A DNA stretch of 64,000 nucleotides, from positions 138,428 through 202,427 of the forward strand of contig CAJNDS010002092.1 of NCBI GenBank assembly GCA_905221605.1, given 5' to 3'. The DNA comes from Symbiodinium natans. Taxonomy: Eukaryota > Sar > Dinophyceae > Suessiales > Symbiodiniaceae. Shown here piece after piece: positions 51,501 through 60,229 of the stretch (within the stretch, counting starts at the first letter, position 1; each line of letters opens with the position of its first letter). Under the pieces are notes generated by a model. That model saw only the letters and a list, made by a program, of their open reading frames with translations. It did no database searches and was not told the DNA's origin. The position numbers and the translations under genes were made by a program.

Positions 51501-51914
51501 TTTTGGTTCCCACGTAGGGAGGGTTTAGGGTTTGAGGTTTAGGGCGGACCCTTACACATACACCTCTAACATAACAGAATCCCCTTGAGGACCTGCCCCC
51601 CCATTAGGTAGCCTAACTTGGGGGAACCCCAGGATTCATGTTGGATCATGGGTCGTTACAAGTGGGGGCACAAGTAGGGCAACTCGCTATTAGGGGCGAT
51701 AACCCTATTTCTAAAATCCTTGCCCTACACATGGCTACCCATGAACCATCAAGTACCCAGCCTTGTCCTTGCGGTCCACCACAAGAAAGTTGGTCACGCC
51801 CTCCAAGAGCCACGTCATGGCGAACTTCAGGCCGATGTGGCCAGCGCCGATGATGAGATGAGGGTGGTCATAGCTTTTCTTCACGCGGCGGAAGGACTTG
51901 ACACCATGAAGAAC
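45487..51914 (-). CDS. FMO-like FAD/NAD(P)H monooxygenase gene (composite)
   Basis: Composite of the exons listed below. In order they give an FAD-binding GxGxxG (IIGAGHIGLKFAM), TSWIDQAN/LQTE, GVYHLEYHE...DNPWPSR, YGILPYVRLNT, SLFPGNLTNPKR, FDY, a second dinucleotide fold (MIVGSGAFAVENVRTC), VCRRKT, SWFINQ, a C-terminal domain with QKARFGIGDVYFL, and DYRRYIVAEP. This is the order seen in class B/FMO-type flavoprotein monooxygenases. Phase closes at every junction from 49,209 down to 46,602. It would oxidise a small substrate with NADPH and O2; the substrate is unknown. The N-terminus lies above 51.9 kb. Confidence 0.93.
46254..46316 (-). CDS. FMO-like exon 10
   Basis: ATGCAG acceptor; PRFANDRLLKIKELYGWWVN; phase 0 entry matches exon 9. 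The donor is non-canonical (AGG/GAGCC, possibly a GA donor). Confidence 0.8.
46602..46703 (-). CDS. FMO-like exon 9
   Basis: Acceptor AAGTAAG is the end of the family E element; reads VSGSTVHLVSGRKLEEVGSI then LKLCGFNGEHLEAR; donor GAGG/GTTCAGGG. 34 codons, phase 0 to 0. Confidence 0.92.
46704..46842 (-). mobile_element. Family E introner forming an entire FMO intron
   Basis: 139-bp intron from GTCACTTACTTCGCCAACAC to TATTGGAGAAGTAAG. The inverted ends CTTACTTCGCCAACA / TATTGGAGAAGTAAG leave GTCA on one side and GTTA on the other, a likely 4-bp target duplication that also provides the GT donor. The 3' end provides AG. Exons 8 and 9 join without any extra residue. Same family at 31,416-31,504. 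Confidence 0.88.
46843..47004 (-). CDS. FMO-like exon 8
   Basis: TTGCGCAG acceptor just below a long CCCTAAA array; starts DLIGVDQWSYYSVITNEART, includes TIKQKARFGIGDVYFLAMAC and ends VDDTKR. 54 codons, phase 0 to 0. Confidence 0.94.
47011..47152 (-). repeat. CCCTAAA array in FMO intron 7
   Basis: About 20 perfect units; the intron's 3' end is TTTAGGGTTGCGCAG in transcript sense, only eight bases past the array. Confidence 0.96.
47304..47357 (-). CDS. FMO-like exon 7
   Basis: GGCCAG acceptor; SLEAISARLTLESMTPMY. Followed by GACCGAGC, so the donor appears to be GA; the next exon resumes with DLIG in frame. Confidence 0.82.
47634..47697 (-). CDS. FMO-like exon 6
   Basis: GGAAAG acceptor; YMVCRRKTISMPRLTSWFIN then Q; donor CAG/GTGGGATGC. 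Confidence 0.93.
47803..47927 (-). CDS. FMO-like exon 5: NAD(P)-binding Rossmann region
   Basis: CTTGTCAG acceptor; VYGISNNFDYAK, then MIVGSGAFAVENVRTCVEFR and AKK. GSGAFAVEN is the second dinucleotide-binding loop. Donor AAGGT/GTACCC. Confidence 0.95.
48088..48245 (-). CDS. FMO-like exon 4
   Basis: CCTAAG acceptor; EYWSQSYEVTLKTKGKEEEV, then ASVSLFPGNLTNPKRVTYPG and EDTFLGDI; donor ATC/GTTCCTTG. Joins exon 3 as ...VVGKEYW. Confidence 0.94.
48310..48406 (-). CDS. FMO-like exon 3
   Basis: GACGTAAG acceptor; DKLMEHFQDVSERYGILPYV then RLNTSANTLNVV; donor GTGG/GTGGCTC. Confidence 0.93.
48420..48513. mobile_element. Family F-like element
   Basis: CCTACAACTCCCCCTGAGTA ... CACTTCCTAAGGGGGCAAAA resembles 1,769-1,862. 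Directly upstream of FMO exon 3. Confidence 0.5.
48609..48702. mobile_element. TIR element family G
   Basis: GCTTAAGAACCTCCCCCCC, an A run, CCTTATAAGGGAAATCTAGG, a T run and GGGGGGGTTCTTAACC. Near-perfect hairpin of 94 bp. Confidence 0.8.
49132..49209 (-). CDS. FMO-like exon 2
   Basis: CGGAAG acceptor; MGVYHLEYHETHGWPAWAYD then NPWPSR; donor CGC/GTGGCT. 26 codons, phase 0 to 0. HLEY is coded by CACTTGGAGTAC, which resembles the residue left by a family A element. Confidence 0.92.
49900..50160. repeat. Degenerate CCCTATAAA-type array
   Basis: About 250 bp of CCCTATAAA, CCCCATAAA and related 9-base units, a lengthened telomere-like variant, in the FMO intron between exons 1b and 2. Confidence 0.75.
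50183..50232 (-). CDS. FMO-like exon 1b
   Basis: TCTGAG acceptor; TSWIDQANSTSRLQTE; donor GAG/GTGTCC. The conserved stretch after the FAD-binding region. Ends in phase with exon 2. Confidence 0.9.
50881..51125. mobile_element. Family A element with a second copy inside
   Basis: Outer ends CTTGGAGGTTCATGGGTAGC and TACTCGTGAACCTCCAAC. An inner CTTGGAGGATCGTGAG ... CTCCTGATCC pair suggests a later insertion of the same family. Confidence 0.6.
51636..51753. mobile_element. Family A element at the FMO exon 1 donor
   Basis: The end at 51,753 (TA then, on minus, CTTGATGGTTCATGGGTAGC) is intact and abuts the exon. The other end (GGATTCATGTTGGATCATGG) is decayed. The exon 1 donor lies in or next to this end. 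Confidence 0.65.
51747..51914 (-). CDS. FMO-like exon 1: FAD-binding Rossmann motif
   Basis: ACGGAG acceptor; contains SYDHPHLIIGAGHIGLKFAM, then TWLLEGVTNFLVVDRKDKAG. GAGHIG and the acidic VVDR end of the second strand are the FAD-binding signature. The donor is either ATG/GTTCATGG or GCTGG/GTACTTG, both at the family A element; the latter gives the better join to TSWID. Confidence 0.93.
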
Positions 51915-52183
51915 CTCCGTAATATCGGGGGCTTTTTAGTTAGAAGCGGCTTTGGGGGGAGGGTTTATAGTAGTAAATTCTGAAGGGGCCAGAAGGGAAT
52001 ACTATTCTTGATTCTTCCGACCCCTATATTAACTCTCCCCCCCACCCCCCCTGAGGCACTTCAGTTGGTGGGTCTAAGATACAACAGGGACCGTAGGGGG
52101 GCGATAGCTTGAAACAGCATGCAAATTGATGGTCTCCAAGTCCCCCGCACAAACATAAAGAACACCAGGGAAGGCGAACAAGC

Positions 52184-52315
52184 GGTTTAGGGTTTAGGGT
52201 TTAGGGTTTAGGGTTTAGGGTTTAGGGTTTAGGGTTTAGGGTTTAGGGTTTAGGGTTTAGGGTTTAGGGTTTAGGGTTTAGGGTTTAGGGTTTAGGGTTT
52301 AGGGTTTAGGGTTTA
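52184..52315 (+). repeat. TTTAGGG array
   Basis: About 19 perfect units, among the longest here. Confidence 0.97.
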
Positions 52316-52322
52316 GCACAAC

Positions 52323-52417
52323 TGAGTGCGGACTGGCGGCCACATTTCGGGCGATCTCATCACAGTCCTCGTGGTCAGATTCTTCAGAACAGGTGTAGCC
52401 GAACCATGAAGCCACCC
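52323..52417 (-). CDS. Predicted exon upstream of FMO exon 1
   Basis: Acceptor GTGTTTAG (telomere-like); FGYTCSEESDHEDCDEIARN then VAASPHS; donor TCA/GTTGTG. May be the FMO N-terminal part or the previous gene. Confidence 0.6.
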
Positions 52418-52558
52418 CTAAACACCCTAAACCCTAAACCCTAAACCCTGCACCCTAAACCCTAAACCCTAAACCCTAAACCCTAAACCCTAAACCCTAA
52501 ACCCTAAACCCTAAACCCTAAACCATCGCAAAAAAGCCCCCCAAATCAACTCGCAGGC

Positions 52559-52594
52559 CTGGTGCTGGCGGTAGCTGCTTCCGGCCTTGTAGAC
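52559..52594 (-). CDS. Predicted short exon
   Basis: GCTACCAAG acceptor; VYKAGSSYRQHQ; GC donor (CAG/GCCTGC). Confidence 0.5.
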
Positions 52595-52611
52595 CTTGGT
52601 AGCGCCAGGAA

Positions 52612-52775
52612 CCCATATTGTAATAAGGTTACCCTGTTTAGGGTTTAGGGTTTAGGGTTTAGGGTTTAGGGTTTAGGGTTTAGGGTTTAGGGTTTAGGGT
52701 TTAGGGTTGCTTTATAAGGGAACCTTGAACCCCCAAAAAAGGGAAAAGGGCACCACTGGGCAATCAAGAGACAAG
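52612..52775. mobile_element. TIR element interrupted by a telomeric array
   Basis: AACCCATATTGTAATAAGGT ... CTTTATAAGGGAACC ... GGGCACCACTGGGC matches the nested element at 7,787-7,890. Its middle (52,636-52,707) is replaced by about 10 TTTAGGG units. Confidence 0.7.
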
Positions 52776-53087
52776 ACGTAGCCTGTCTTGATCAATCCCC
52801 AGCCGGTCCTTCCGGGGCTTTTGAGCTAATGCTGCGCTCCAGGTCTACGATTCTCCAGGATTTTGCGGGGTTCTGGGTGTTCAGGGGAATATAGGCTAGG
52901 ATGCTTCAGGATTTTGCGGGGTTCTGGTTTTTGGGAGATTGCTGGGGTTTCGAGACGTGGGTGTTGGGAATAGGACCAAGCCTTCCCCACATGTTGGCGC
53001 CGCTGGCTATTAGCATTTCTGCGGCATTAGTAGCGGCAAGGAGTACCAGCCAAATTAAAAAGGCCTGACGGAGGAACGCGTGATGAG

Positions 53088-53260
53088 ACAAAAAGCAGCA
53101 CGAATCATGATCACGATGATGATCATGATGATGATAGTGATGATGTTGATGATGATGACGATGGCAGTGCTGGCGCTGCTAACGATGCCGATGGTGCTGA
53201 TGATGATGATGATTCGAACGGCGGAGTGGCGGAATGGGAATGGTGGACTTAATGGCGGAA
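53088..53260. repeat. GAT/ATG trinucleotide-rich region
   Basis: Imperfect (GAT)n: one plus frame reads Asp/His-rich, another Met-rich. No splice-bounded exon is supported; may be coding or a microsatellite. Confidence 0.6.
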
Positions 53261-53292
53261 TGAAGACAGCGACGTCGTCATGAAACCAAAAC

Positions 53293-53531
53293 CAACTCCT
53301 CCAGAAGCGTCTTCACCTCAATCACTTTGGTGTTGGTGTAGACTGGCAAAGTCAGCGTCTCGTTGTTTCCTCGCAGCAACTGGAGCCCATCCAGCCCTTC
53401 CGTGCCCTGCTTAGGCTGCACTTCCTTACTACCGGATGTATGGGGCAGGATTTGCACCCTAAATCCCTGAAGTCCTGGGATCTTCACGTGCACTTCCTTG
53501 AGCGACAGGCTCGGCGGGTCATTGCCAATGC
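53293..53531 (-). CDS. Longest unassigned exon (239 nt)
   Basis: GTGCCAG acceptor; starts IGNDPPSLSLKEVHVKIPGL, includes QPKQGTEGLDGLQLL and ends ETLTLPVYTNTKVIEVKTLL then EEL; donor TTG/GTTTTGG. The last part has a beta-strand/helix pattern like the start of a ubiquitin-like fold, but this is only a resemblance. Confidence 0.7.
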
Positions 53532-53619
53532 CTGGCACGCGCCCCAGTTGTAGGCTGGCGGGCCACCAAAAGAGTTACAAGCCTCGAAGCAAGGACATGA
53601 GGCTTTCATGAATATTCGT

Positions 53620-53676
53620 CCTTATAAGGGTATAAGGGTAATATAGGGATCATTATTTCTGGGGGTTCTTAAGCAC
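53620..53676. mobile_element. Family G fragment
   Basis: CCTTATAAGGGTATAAGGGT ... ATTTCTGGGGGTTCTTAAGC matches the right part of 10,505-10,592. Confidence 0.55.
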
Positions 53677-53942
53677 ATAGTAGTTATGACCCTACTTATA
53701 TGGGTGGTTGTCAAAATCATGATCCCTTTTGGGGTACCCAAATATTAGGTGCCGTATGATAATCGGGATCCAAAAAAAGAACATAATTTTGACGGCCACC
53801 CATTTTAGAGCGGAGGAAATCGGGTCTAGGGTATAGGGCTTCGGGGTGGAGATCACACCGCTCCTCTTTGCCAACTGGCTTCATCGGCACTTGCGACCGC
53901 TAGCCCAATAGGCAGGTTTTGTTTGTGTCTGCCACCTGATAC

Positions 53943-54045
53943 TTAATCCCTGTTCCCCTAGGAAGAAAAAAGGATCCTTTTGTTCATATATAAGAAAGCC
54001 CCAAACCCAAAAAGTAAAAAGGATCCCTAACACTGATCTAGGATA
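53943..54045. repeat. Dispersed near-identical element, copy 2
   Basis: Matches 12,850-12,946 almost base for base over about 97 bp, although 41 kb away, implying recent movement or selection. Confidence 0.8.
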
Positions 54046-54231
54046 CAGGTGAGCCTGACAGCTCAGACATTTGATTGTGCTACGGGGTGTAAGGCTCTAG
54101 GGTCTTTTCGGGCTTCGTAGCGTTTGGGGCGATGTTCCGAATCGGATGCTCCCCTCCTGACTCCTAAACCCGATTATAAAACCTAAACCCTCTCTACCAC
54201 ACACATATATATATATATATATGATAATTGA

Positions 54232-54375
54232 ATTTTAGAATTTGGCCGCTTTATTCCCAGAATCTGGCCGCTTTGTTTTCAGAATTTGGCCGTTTTTCGC
54301 TTTCTCAATTTGGCCGCTATATTTTCAGAATTCGGCCGCTTTATTTTCAGAATTTAGCCTTTTTTTGCTTTCTCA
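54232..54375. repeat. Tandem repeat of about 21 bp
   Basis: Units such as TTTTCAGAATTTGGCCGCTT repeat about six times after a TA microsatellite (54,205-54,222). Confidence 0.8.
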
Positions 54376-54559
54376 ATGTCATGGGATTCTCCGAATAGGT
54401 GGGTGTTATATCAGAGCAGTATATGAAGCTTTACCATAAAACTGCTTGATCCGGAGTGCTGAACCCTAAACCCTAAACCCTAAACCCTAAACCCTAAACC
54501 CTAAACCCTAAACCCTAAACCCTAAACCCTAAACCCTAAACCCTAAACTCCACGCATGC

Positions 54560-54649
54560 CTTTTTTGGGTCCACCATGTTCTGGGTCCCCGCACCCTTCG
54601 GCTTCCACACTTCCATGATGCCCTTCTTGAACTCGGGGGTCCTCATGTT
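54560..54649 (-). CDS. Predicted exon, unknown gene
   Basis: GTGGGAG acceptor; NMRTPEFKKGIMEVWKPKGA then GTQNMVDPKK; GC donor (AAG/GCATGC). 30 codons, phase 0 to 0. Strong coding character. Confidence 0.7.
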
Positions 54650-54780
54650 CTCCCACATGCGGTGGGTTTAGGGTTTAGGGTTTAGGGTTTAGGGTTTAGG
54701 GTTTAGGGTTTAGGGTTTAGGGTTTAGGGTTTAGGATTTAGGGTTTAGGGTTTAGGGTGTAATTAGGGTGTAGGGTTCTA

Positions 54781-54880
54781 AGTTCTAAGTAGGGTTATAA
54801 GTATCCTGAATAAGTTATATTTGAATTTGCAGTTACCATACGTATAAAACGTATTTTTCGCTGCCCATGAACCTCCACTA
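54781..54880. mobile_element. Family A element, diverged
   Basis: Interior AAGTAGGGTTATAAGTATCC and right end GCCCATGAACCTCCACTAG; left end eroded. Confidence 0.5.
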
Positions 54881-55059
54881 GACCCAGGAGTAACGTAGGA
54901 ACAAAAGGGTGCCCTTTTTAGTTTTAGGGGATTATAAGGGAACCCCCACCCAAAAAAACGGGCTACTCCAGGTCGTCGTCCAAGTATTAGCCACATTCGG
55001 TGTTGAAGGTGGAACCAACTAAGATGCACAGAGGGTTCTTGGGCGAGCTGGGCCTCAGT

Positions 55060-55270
55060 TTGGGTTTAGGGTTTAGGGTTTAGGGTTTAGGGTTTAGGGT
55101 TTAGGGTTTAGGGTTTTAGGGTTTTAGGGTTTTAGGGTTTTAGGGTTTTAGGGTTTTAGGTTTTTAGGGTTTTAGGGTTTTAGGGTTTTAGGGTTTTAGG
55201 GTTTTAGGGTTTTAGGGTTTTAGGGTTTTAGGGTTTTAGGGTTTTAGGGTTTTAGGGTTTTAGGGTTTGG
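55060..55270 (+). repeat. TTTAGGG then TTTTAGGG array
   Basis: Seven-base units to about 55,107, then about 20 eight-base TTTTAGGG units, then a return to the normal unit. Same variant as 18,600-18,904 in the other orientation. Confidence 0.95.
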
Positions 55271-55692
55271 GGTTTAGGGTGAAGGGTTAAGGTTTTAGGT
55301 TTAAGGTTTCAGGCAAGCTTCTGAGATACCAGCGCCAGTGGCTTCTCCATGGCGGCGTCCGTCAGTCTAAGTGACACACTTTGTAGACCCAATCCGTCCC
55401 TGCAATTCGGATACGTCTGGCAAGGGCGCTTTTCGTGTCAACGCGCCTACTCAGTACCATGTGCCTGTGAGGAGTGTGCATGCGACTGCCTCGAGCAAAA
55501 TGCAACATGTGCTGCGCTGACCACTGACGCGACATACATATCATGTGCATAATATGGCATTATTTCTAAATATTCTCTATTCTTACATTCTTTTCTATTA
55601 AATGGTTGCACGAAAATGAAACCCCCCAACCACTATGAGTCAACCTCAAGCCACTTGCAGCACGCCAATCTCTCTGCACGGGTCGTCAGCAC

Positions 55693-55725
55693 CTCCACCG
55701 CCATGTCCCAGAAAGACACGCTATC
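55693..55725 (-). CDS. GRWD1: GRWD1-type exon: DSVSFWDMAVE
   Basis: GCTGAG acceptor, GAG/GTGCTG donor, 33 nt, phase 0. Continues ...ASAD of the previous exon. An open frame runs on past the donor, so the exon may be longer. Confidence 0.82.
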
Positions 55726-57654
55726 CTCAGCTCATGAAGCCAGCCGGCGTAGACCCCAAGGGTTTAGGGTTTAGGGTTTAGGGTTTAGGGTTTAGGGTTT
55801 AGGGTTTAGGGTTGGTTTAGGGCAAAAAGCGTGGCAAGCACCATGCTTTTAGCCTTTCGGGAGGGTGACCCTCCTGCCCAGGTTTTCTTCAGGCGCATGC
55901 CGCACTCGAAATCACGCGCCCTCCTCGCCCGAGGTCCGGTGCATTTTTGAAACCTTACATAGGCCTTAGGCCCTCCTTCGCGCCGTGTCCGGGATGCGTC
56001 GCGCATCCGTTGTAGTAGGGATCAGAACAGTCGTCGCCGTTGGGCACTGGCCTAGTTGCTGAGAGTCCCTGGGCGAAAAACGGTTCACCTCTCCATGATG
56101 GTAGGGCTATAAATACCCAAAGAGGTTTAGGGTTTAGGGTTTAGGGTTTAGGGTTAGGGTTACTCAGCTACTAAGATGGGCCTTGACATCTATGAGCCCT
56201 GAAATGGGTCATCGCTCACCCTGCAGTCGCACAGCGCCCAGGGGCGAGAGCCTAAAAGGCCCAAGGGAAGTACTTCGAGGCCCCGATTGCGTTTAGGGTT
56301 TAGGGTTTAGGGTTTAGGGCTTAGGGTTTAGGGCTTAGGGTTTAGGGTAAGAACCCCCCAAAGTGCTGCACTGTATGGAGAAAAAACTCAAGTCCAAGCC
56401 GAGCCGCATCGGCAGAAGCCACGGCCAAGACTGTCTCGTCCGTCGGATGCCTCCAAGTCCGAGTAGTCCTAAACCCTAAACCCTAAACCCTAAACCCTAA
56501 ATCGAACTGTTCGTCTGCTCAGCTGCCGTTCGGCCCCAAACGTGGTATGAAGGCCACTTATGGAGGTTCATGCATGGGTGGCCAGTTCCAGCCGTACTTG
56601 CATTCTTAACTTAGAGCCTGCTTATCTGCACGATTTTCCTAAAATTGAAAACTGATGCTCCCTACATTGCCCTTATCAGGAAGAATATGTTCATGTTTTG
56701 ATGGTTTAGGGTTTCGGGTTTGGGGCTTAGGGTTCAGGGTTTAGGGTTTTAGGGTTCAGGGTTTAGGGTTGAGGGTTTAGGGTTTAGGGGGATTCTTAGG
56801 CAAATGGGAGGAGTTAGAACTCAGGAGGGCAACCTGACAGACAAAAGTCGGTTTGCCACCGCAAAGCAGCCAGCAGGGGCCTTCATAATTAGAATAGGGT
56901 GTTGAAGGGTTATTCTGAAGTATAAACAAACCCTAAACCCGAACACCCTAAAAGCCCGACACCCTAAGAACCCTAGCCCTAAAAACCCTAAACCCTAAAC
57001 CCTAAAAAACCAAACCCCCACATTGCAGAGCTCTTGGCAAAGCCGGGGCACCAGTCCACCGAGCACACAGGCTGCCGGTGCCATTTGAAGTTCGCCATGG
57101 GTCCTTGCGGCTGTAGGGTTTAGGGTTTAGGGTTTAGGGTTTAGGGTTTAGGGTTTAGGGTTTAGGGTTTAGGGTTTAGGGCCCCAAAAACTATCTGGAG
57201 GGTCCGACAGGGCGTGCGATCGATCCCAACTAGAAAGGACAAGAGGAGGTTTCACTGCCAGGCGGTTCTCAGGCAGGCAATCGCCATCAAGCCAGCCATT
57301 TGCGGCAGGTAATAAAGGGGCCTGAATAAGTTTAACATGGTTTTTTGGGGGGGTGATTCTGGTATAATTACAAAGGGACCATAAGGGGAGTATTATGTGT
57401 CATGATGCCAACCCCTGTAGTAGTCGCTCACTCTCGCACAAAGCCGGCAAGAAGGTTCCTGGGTCATATTTGGTCACACAACACTACTGATGCCGTCTCA
57501 CGGGTCCCAGGGAAGACCTAGATTGATGGGGTCTAGGGTTTAGGGTGTAGGGTTTAGGGTTTAGGGTTTAGGGTTAGTTTGCTTTGAACAAAGCCCCGCC
57601 AGCCTGCGCCGACATGTCTAGTGTCCCAGATTTTGAAGCTCCCATCATCTGCAC
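55693..57654 (-). CDS. GRWD1: GRWD1/RRB1-type WD40 protein, partial (composite)
   Basis: Four exons joined in phase give SGADDGSFKIWDTRHVGA, PMANFKWHRQPVCSVDW, HPTDETVLAVASAD and DSVSFWDMAVE. These are two successive WD40 blades ending in a KIWD and an FWD(M)AVE. The latter is characteristic of the glutamate-rich WD-repeat protein (yeast Rrb1), a chaperone of ribosomal protein L3 in large-subunit assembly that also binds histones in animals. Earlier and later blades are not located. Confidence 0.82.
55959..56068 (-). CDS. Possible cassette exon inside a GRWD1 intron
   Basis: CGCCCAG acceptor and consensus donor AT/GTAAGG enclose GLSATRPVPNGDDCSDPYYN and more (110 nt). It lies between two WD40 exons that join directly, so it is a false call, a skipped exon or another transcript. 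Confidence 0.35.
56408..56450 (-). CDS. GRWD1: GRWD1-type exon: HPTDETVLAVASAD
   Basis: CTTGGAG acceptor; completes VDW-HP; GC donor (GAT/GCGGCT). 43 nt. Confidence 0.82.
56650..56802. mobile_element. Family G element interrupted by telomeric repeats
   Basis: ACTGATGCTCCCTACATTGC and CCCTTATCAGGAAGAATATG at the left and GGGGGATTCTTAGGC at the right belong to family G. About 90 bp of TTTAGGG and TTCAGGG units sits between them. Confidence 0.6.
57052..57103 (-). CDS. GRWD1: GRWD1-type exon: KWHRQPVCSVDW
   Basis: CCGCAAG acceptor; PMANFKWHRQPVCSVD; donor ACTG/GTGCCC. 52 nt; both phases match the neighbours. Confidence 0.85.
57604..57654 (-). CDS. GRWD1: GRWD1-type exon: ADDGSFKIWDTRHVGA
   Basis: TTCCTCAG acceptor; GC donor (GCAG/GCTGG). 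KIWDTR closes a WD40 blade. Confidence 0.88.
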
Positions 57655-57748
57655 CTGAGGAACGACTGAGGTTCTTCGGGTTTAGGGTTTAGGCTTTAGG
57701 GGAGAGAGCTGCAGGCATCAGATTGCCTTGGCATGGTTGTCCCCTTAC

Positions 57749-57849
57749 AGAGCATCGGACTTGTCAATTTTGGTTCCTCTACACGTTTCACAGAGGGCGT
57801 CGGCTCACTTCTGGCACAGGCTTCGCCCGCCAAGACGGCATTATCGGTT
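57749..57849 (-). CDS. Predicted exon, unknown
   Basis: GGCCCCAAG acceptor; TDNAVLAGEACARSEPTPSV then KRVEEPKLTSPML; consensus donor TCT/GTAAGG. 101 nt. Position would place it just before the WD40 exons, but homology is not evident. Confidence 0.55.
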
Positions 57850-59010
57850 CTTGGGGCCATTAATATATAACATATACAAATATGCGAATATGAAAACAAA
57901 TAAATATGGGGCTTTACGAGAACAAGGAATGTGTAACTGTACTAATTAATATATGACTATACAGATGTTAATATGAAAGCAAACCAATATTAAACCTTAA
58001 ACCCTAAACCCTAAACCCTAAACCCTAAACCCTAAACCCTAAACCCTAAACCCTAAATAAATGTACCATACGACGTGGCCCCAAGCGGCTACGATCCCAC
58101 CGGGCACGCTTCTGCGGGGCCCGAGTCGTCGAGAGGCCCATTCGAGCTACTCTCAATGGAAAGCAAAAAGCAGGTCCTGCGAACAGGGTTTCGGGTTTAG
58201 GGTTTAGGGTTTAGGGCTTAGGGTTTAGGGTTTAGGGTTTAGGGTTTAGGGTTTAGGGTTTAGGGTTTAGGGTTTAGGGTTTAGGGTTTAGGGTTTAGGG
58301 CTTAGGGCTTAGGGCTTAGGGTTTCGGCTGGCGCCGGCCCAAATGGCCGGGAACGATACGTTAGCAGAACTGTTGTGCGGCCGTCGTTGACCACGCAGTT
58401 TAAGTCCCTAAATCGTGGAAAGCCTCGTTGCTTCCCAGCACCGCGATCCGCGGGAACTGCGCAACCCGCCCCAAACCCTAAACCCTAAACCCTAAACCCT
58501 AAACCCTAAACCCTAAACCCTAAACCCTAAACCCTATAAACCCTAAATCCCACCGCAGCTCAGCGCTGCGAGTGGCTCATGCCGTTCTGGTTCGGGATAA
58601 AGGCAACGTCGCCCACGGGCCTTGCCAAATTGGAGAAAGCCGACATTGATAAAGAAGGGTTTAGGGTTTAGGGTTTAAAGGTTTAAAGGTTTAAAGGTTT
58701 AAAGGTTTAAAGGTTTAAAGGGTTAAAGGGTTAAAGGGTTTAGGGTTTAGGGTTTAGGGTTTAGGATTTAGGGTTTAGGGTTTAGGGTTTAGGGTTTAGG
58801 TCATTGTCAGCAAAATTGGGAAAGGGGGTACTGCAGAAAGCCAGGCACAGTAAGAATTGCAAAACTTGATTCGCATAACAAAGCTTTTTCCGCACCCTTC
58901 ACTTTACATTGTGCAGGCATGGTCTCACTCTTCTTTACTCACAGGGTGGCAGATGGGACCCAAAAGTAAGTATATAATTAGGTGGGGTTTGAAAGCGATC
59001 CTGCTGCGAC

Positions 59011-59040
59011 GGTCGCCAAAAACATTCTGGCCAGGCAGTG
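59011..59040 (-). CDS. Predicted short exon
   Basis: CTTGAG acceptor; HCLARMFLAT; donor ACC/GTCGC. Plus-strand alternatives exist nearby with GTAAGT-like signals. Confidence 0.35.
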
Positions 59041-59405
59041 CTCAAGAAAAGAACCTAAACCCTAAGTAAACCCTAAACCTCTGATCTCAGTAATGGCCCA
59101 GTCTTGGTACCCTAAATCATCAGGACAGCTTTTTCGTCGGAGTCGACACTCGCACGGGCCTCATCTTGAGCATTCGCGCCCTGAGATGGGCAGCCATGCA
59201 ACATTGCGGTTTGGCAAGCGCTCTCTGCTAGCAGTCCACAGCGCTCCATTGCGGTTTAGGGTTTGGGATTTAAGGTTTAGGGTTTAGGGTTTAGGGTTTA
59301 GGGTTTAGGGTTTAGGGTTTAGGGTTTGGGGTTTGGGGTTTAGGGTTTAGGGTTTAGGTTTAGGACTCCACAGAATCCCAGAGGGTCCGAAAAGGGAAAG
59401 CTCAC

Positions 59406-59495
59406 GCGATGGCTCCATGTGGACTTGCCAAGTCGCATCATCATAGCCTTCCTTCCTTGGTTGACATGTGGGATCAATGTGGGCCAAATGCCACT
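59406..59495 (-). CDS. Predicted exon, unknown gene
   Basis: TTGCGAG acceptor; WHLAHIDPTCQPRKEGYDDA then TWQVHMEPS; donor TCGC/GTGAGC. 90 nt. Confidence 0.6.
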
Positions 59496-59638
59496 CTCGC
59501 AAGCTTTGGGGGGTTAGGGGGTTTGGGGTTTAGGGTTTGGGGGTTTAGGGTTTAGGGTTTAGGGTTTCGGGTTTAGGGTTTAGGGAGAATGTGCCGAACA
59601 CGGGAAACTCTGCTCCCGGGCGTCCTGTCACTTGGAAC

Positions 59639-59669
59639 CTGGACAGGCCAGCACCACCTTGCATGTCCA
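59639..59669 (-). CDS. Predicted short exon
   Basis: TTCTGCAG acceptor; DMQGGAGLS; donor CCAG/GTTCC. Confidence 0.35.
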
Positions 59670-59728
59670 CTGCAGAAGATATGCAAGAACAGAGAACAGA
59701 CATGTCAATGTGTTCCGACGAATAGCAC

Positions 59729-59787
59729 TTGGCTCAATCTTGGCCAAATCTTGGCGCCTTCGCGTGGAGAAGTTGGGGATGAGTCAC
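59729..59787 (-). CDS. Predicted exon
   Basis: GTCTGAAG acceptor; DSSPTSPREGAKIWPRLSQ; donor CAA/GTGCTA. A 65-codon plus frame covers the same DNA and cannot be fully excluded. Confidence 0.45.
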
Positions 59788-59838
59788 CTTCAGACCTGCG
59801 ATCAGGTGCTCGGAAGGATCTACCTGTGACTACCATGT

Positions 59839-59946
59839 TCTTAAGACCCCCCCAAAACGCCTAAGGCATTTTTCCTTACAAGGGCAATATAGGGATTACT
59901 ATCTCCCCTTTGTTTTTTTTTTTGGGGGGGGGGGAGGTTCTCAAGC
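59839..59946. mobile_element. Family G element
   Basis: TTCTTAAGACCCCCCCAAAA ... CCTTACAAGGGCAATATAGG ... a T run then GGGGGGAGGTTCTCAAGC. Mirror ends, 108 bp. Confidence 0.7.
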
Positions 59947-60229
59947 AGGTAGTAGATGAACTTGCAACTTCCTAGTGTGAACTCAGGGAATTCGGTGCCT
60001 TATAGAATTGCTTGTGTAAGAGGATAGCAGGTACCGAATTCAATCCTTTCCTACGAAGAAACCGTAGGGTGAAGCGTAAAGCCACACGTCACAATAAAGT
60101 AGGCCTTGCGCCCCGGCACCGGAAGTTTAGCATTTTTAGGGTTTAGGGTTGCAACTAGGGTATTAACGTTTTCGGGTTTGGGGCTGAAAGCTCTGGAGGA
60201 TCGGGATTTCGGGTTTAGGGTCCCAAAGA

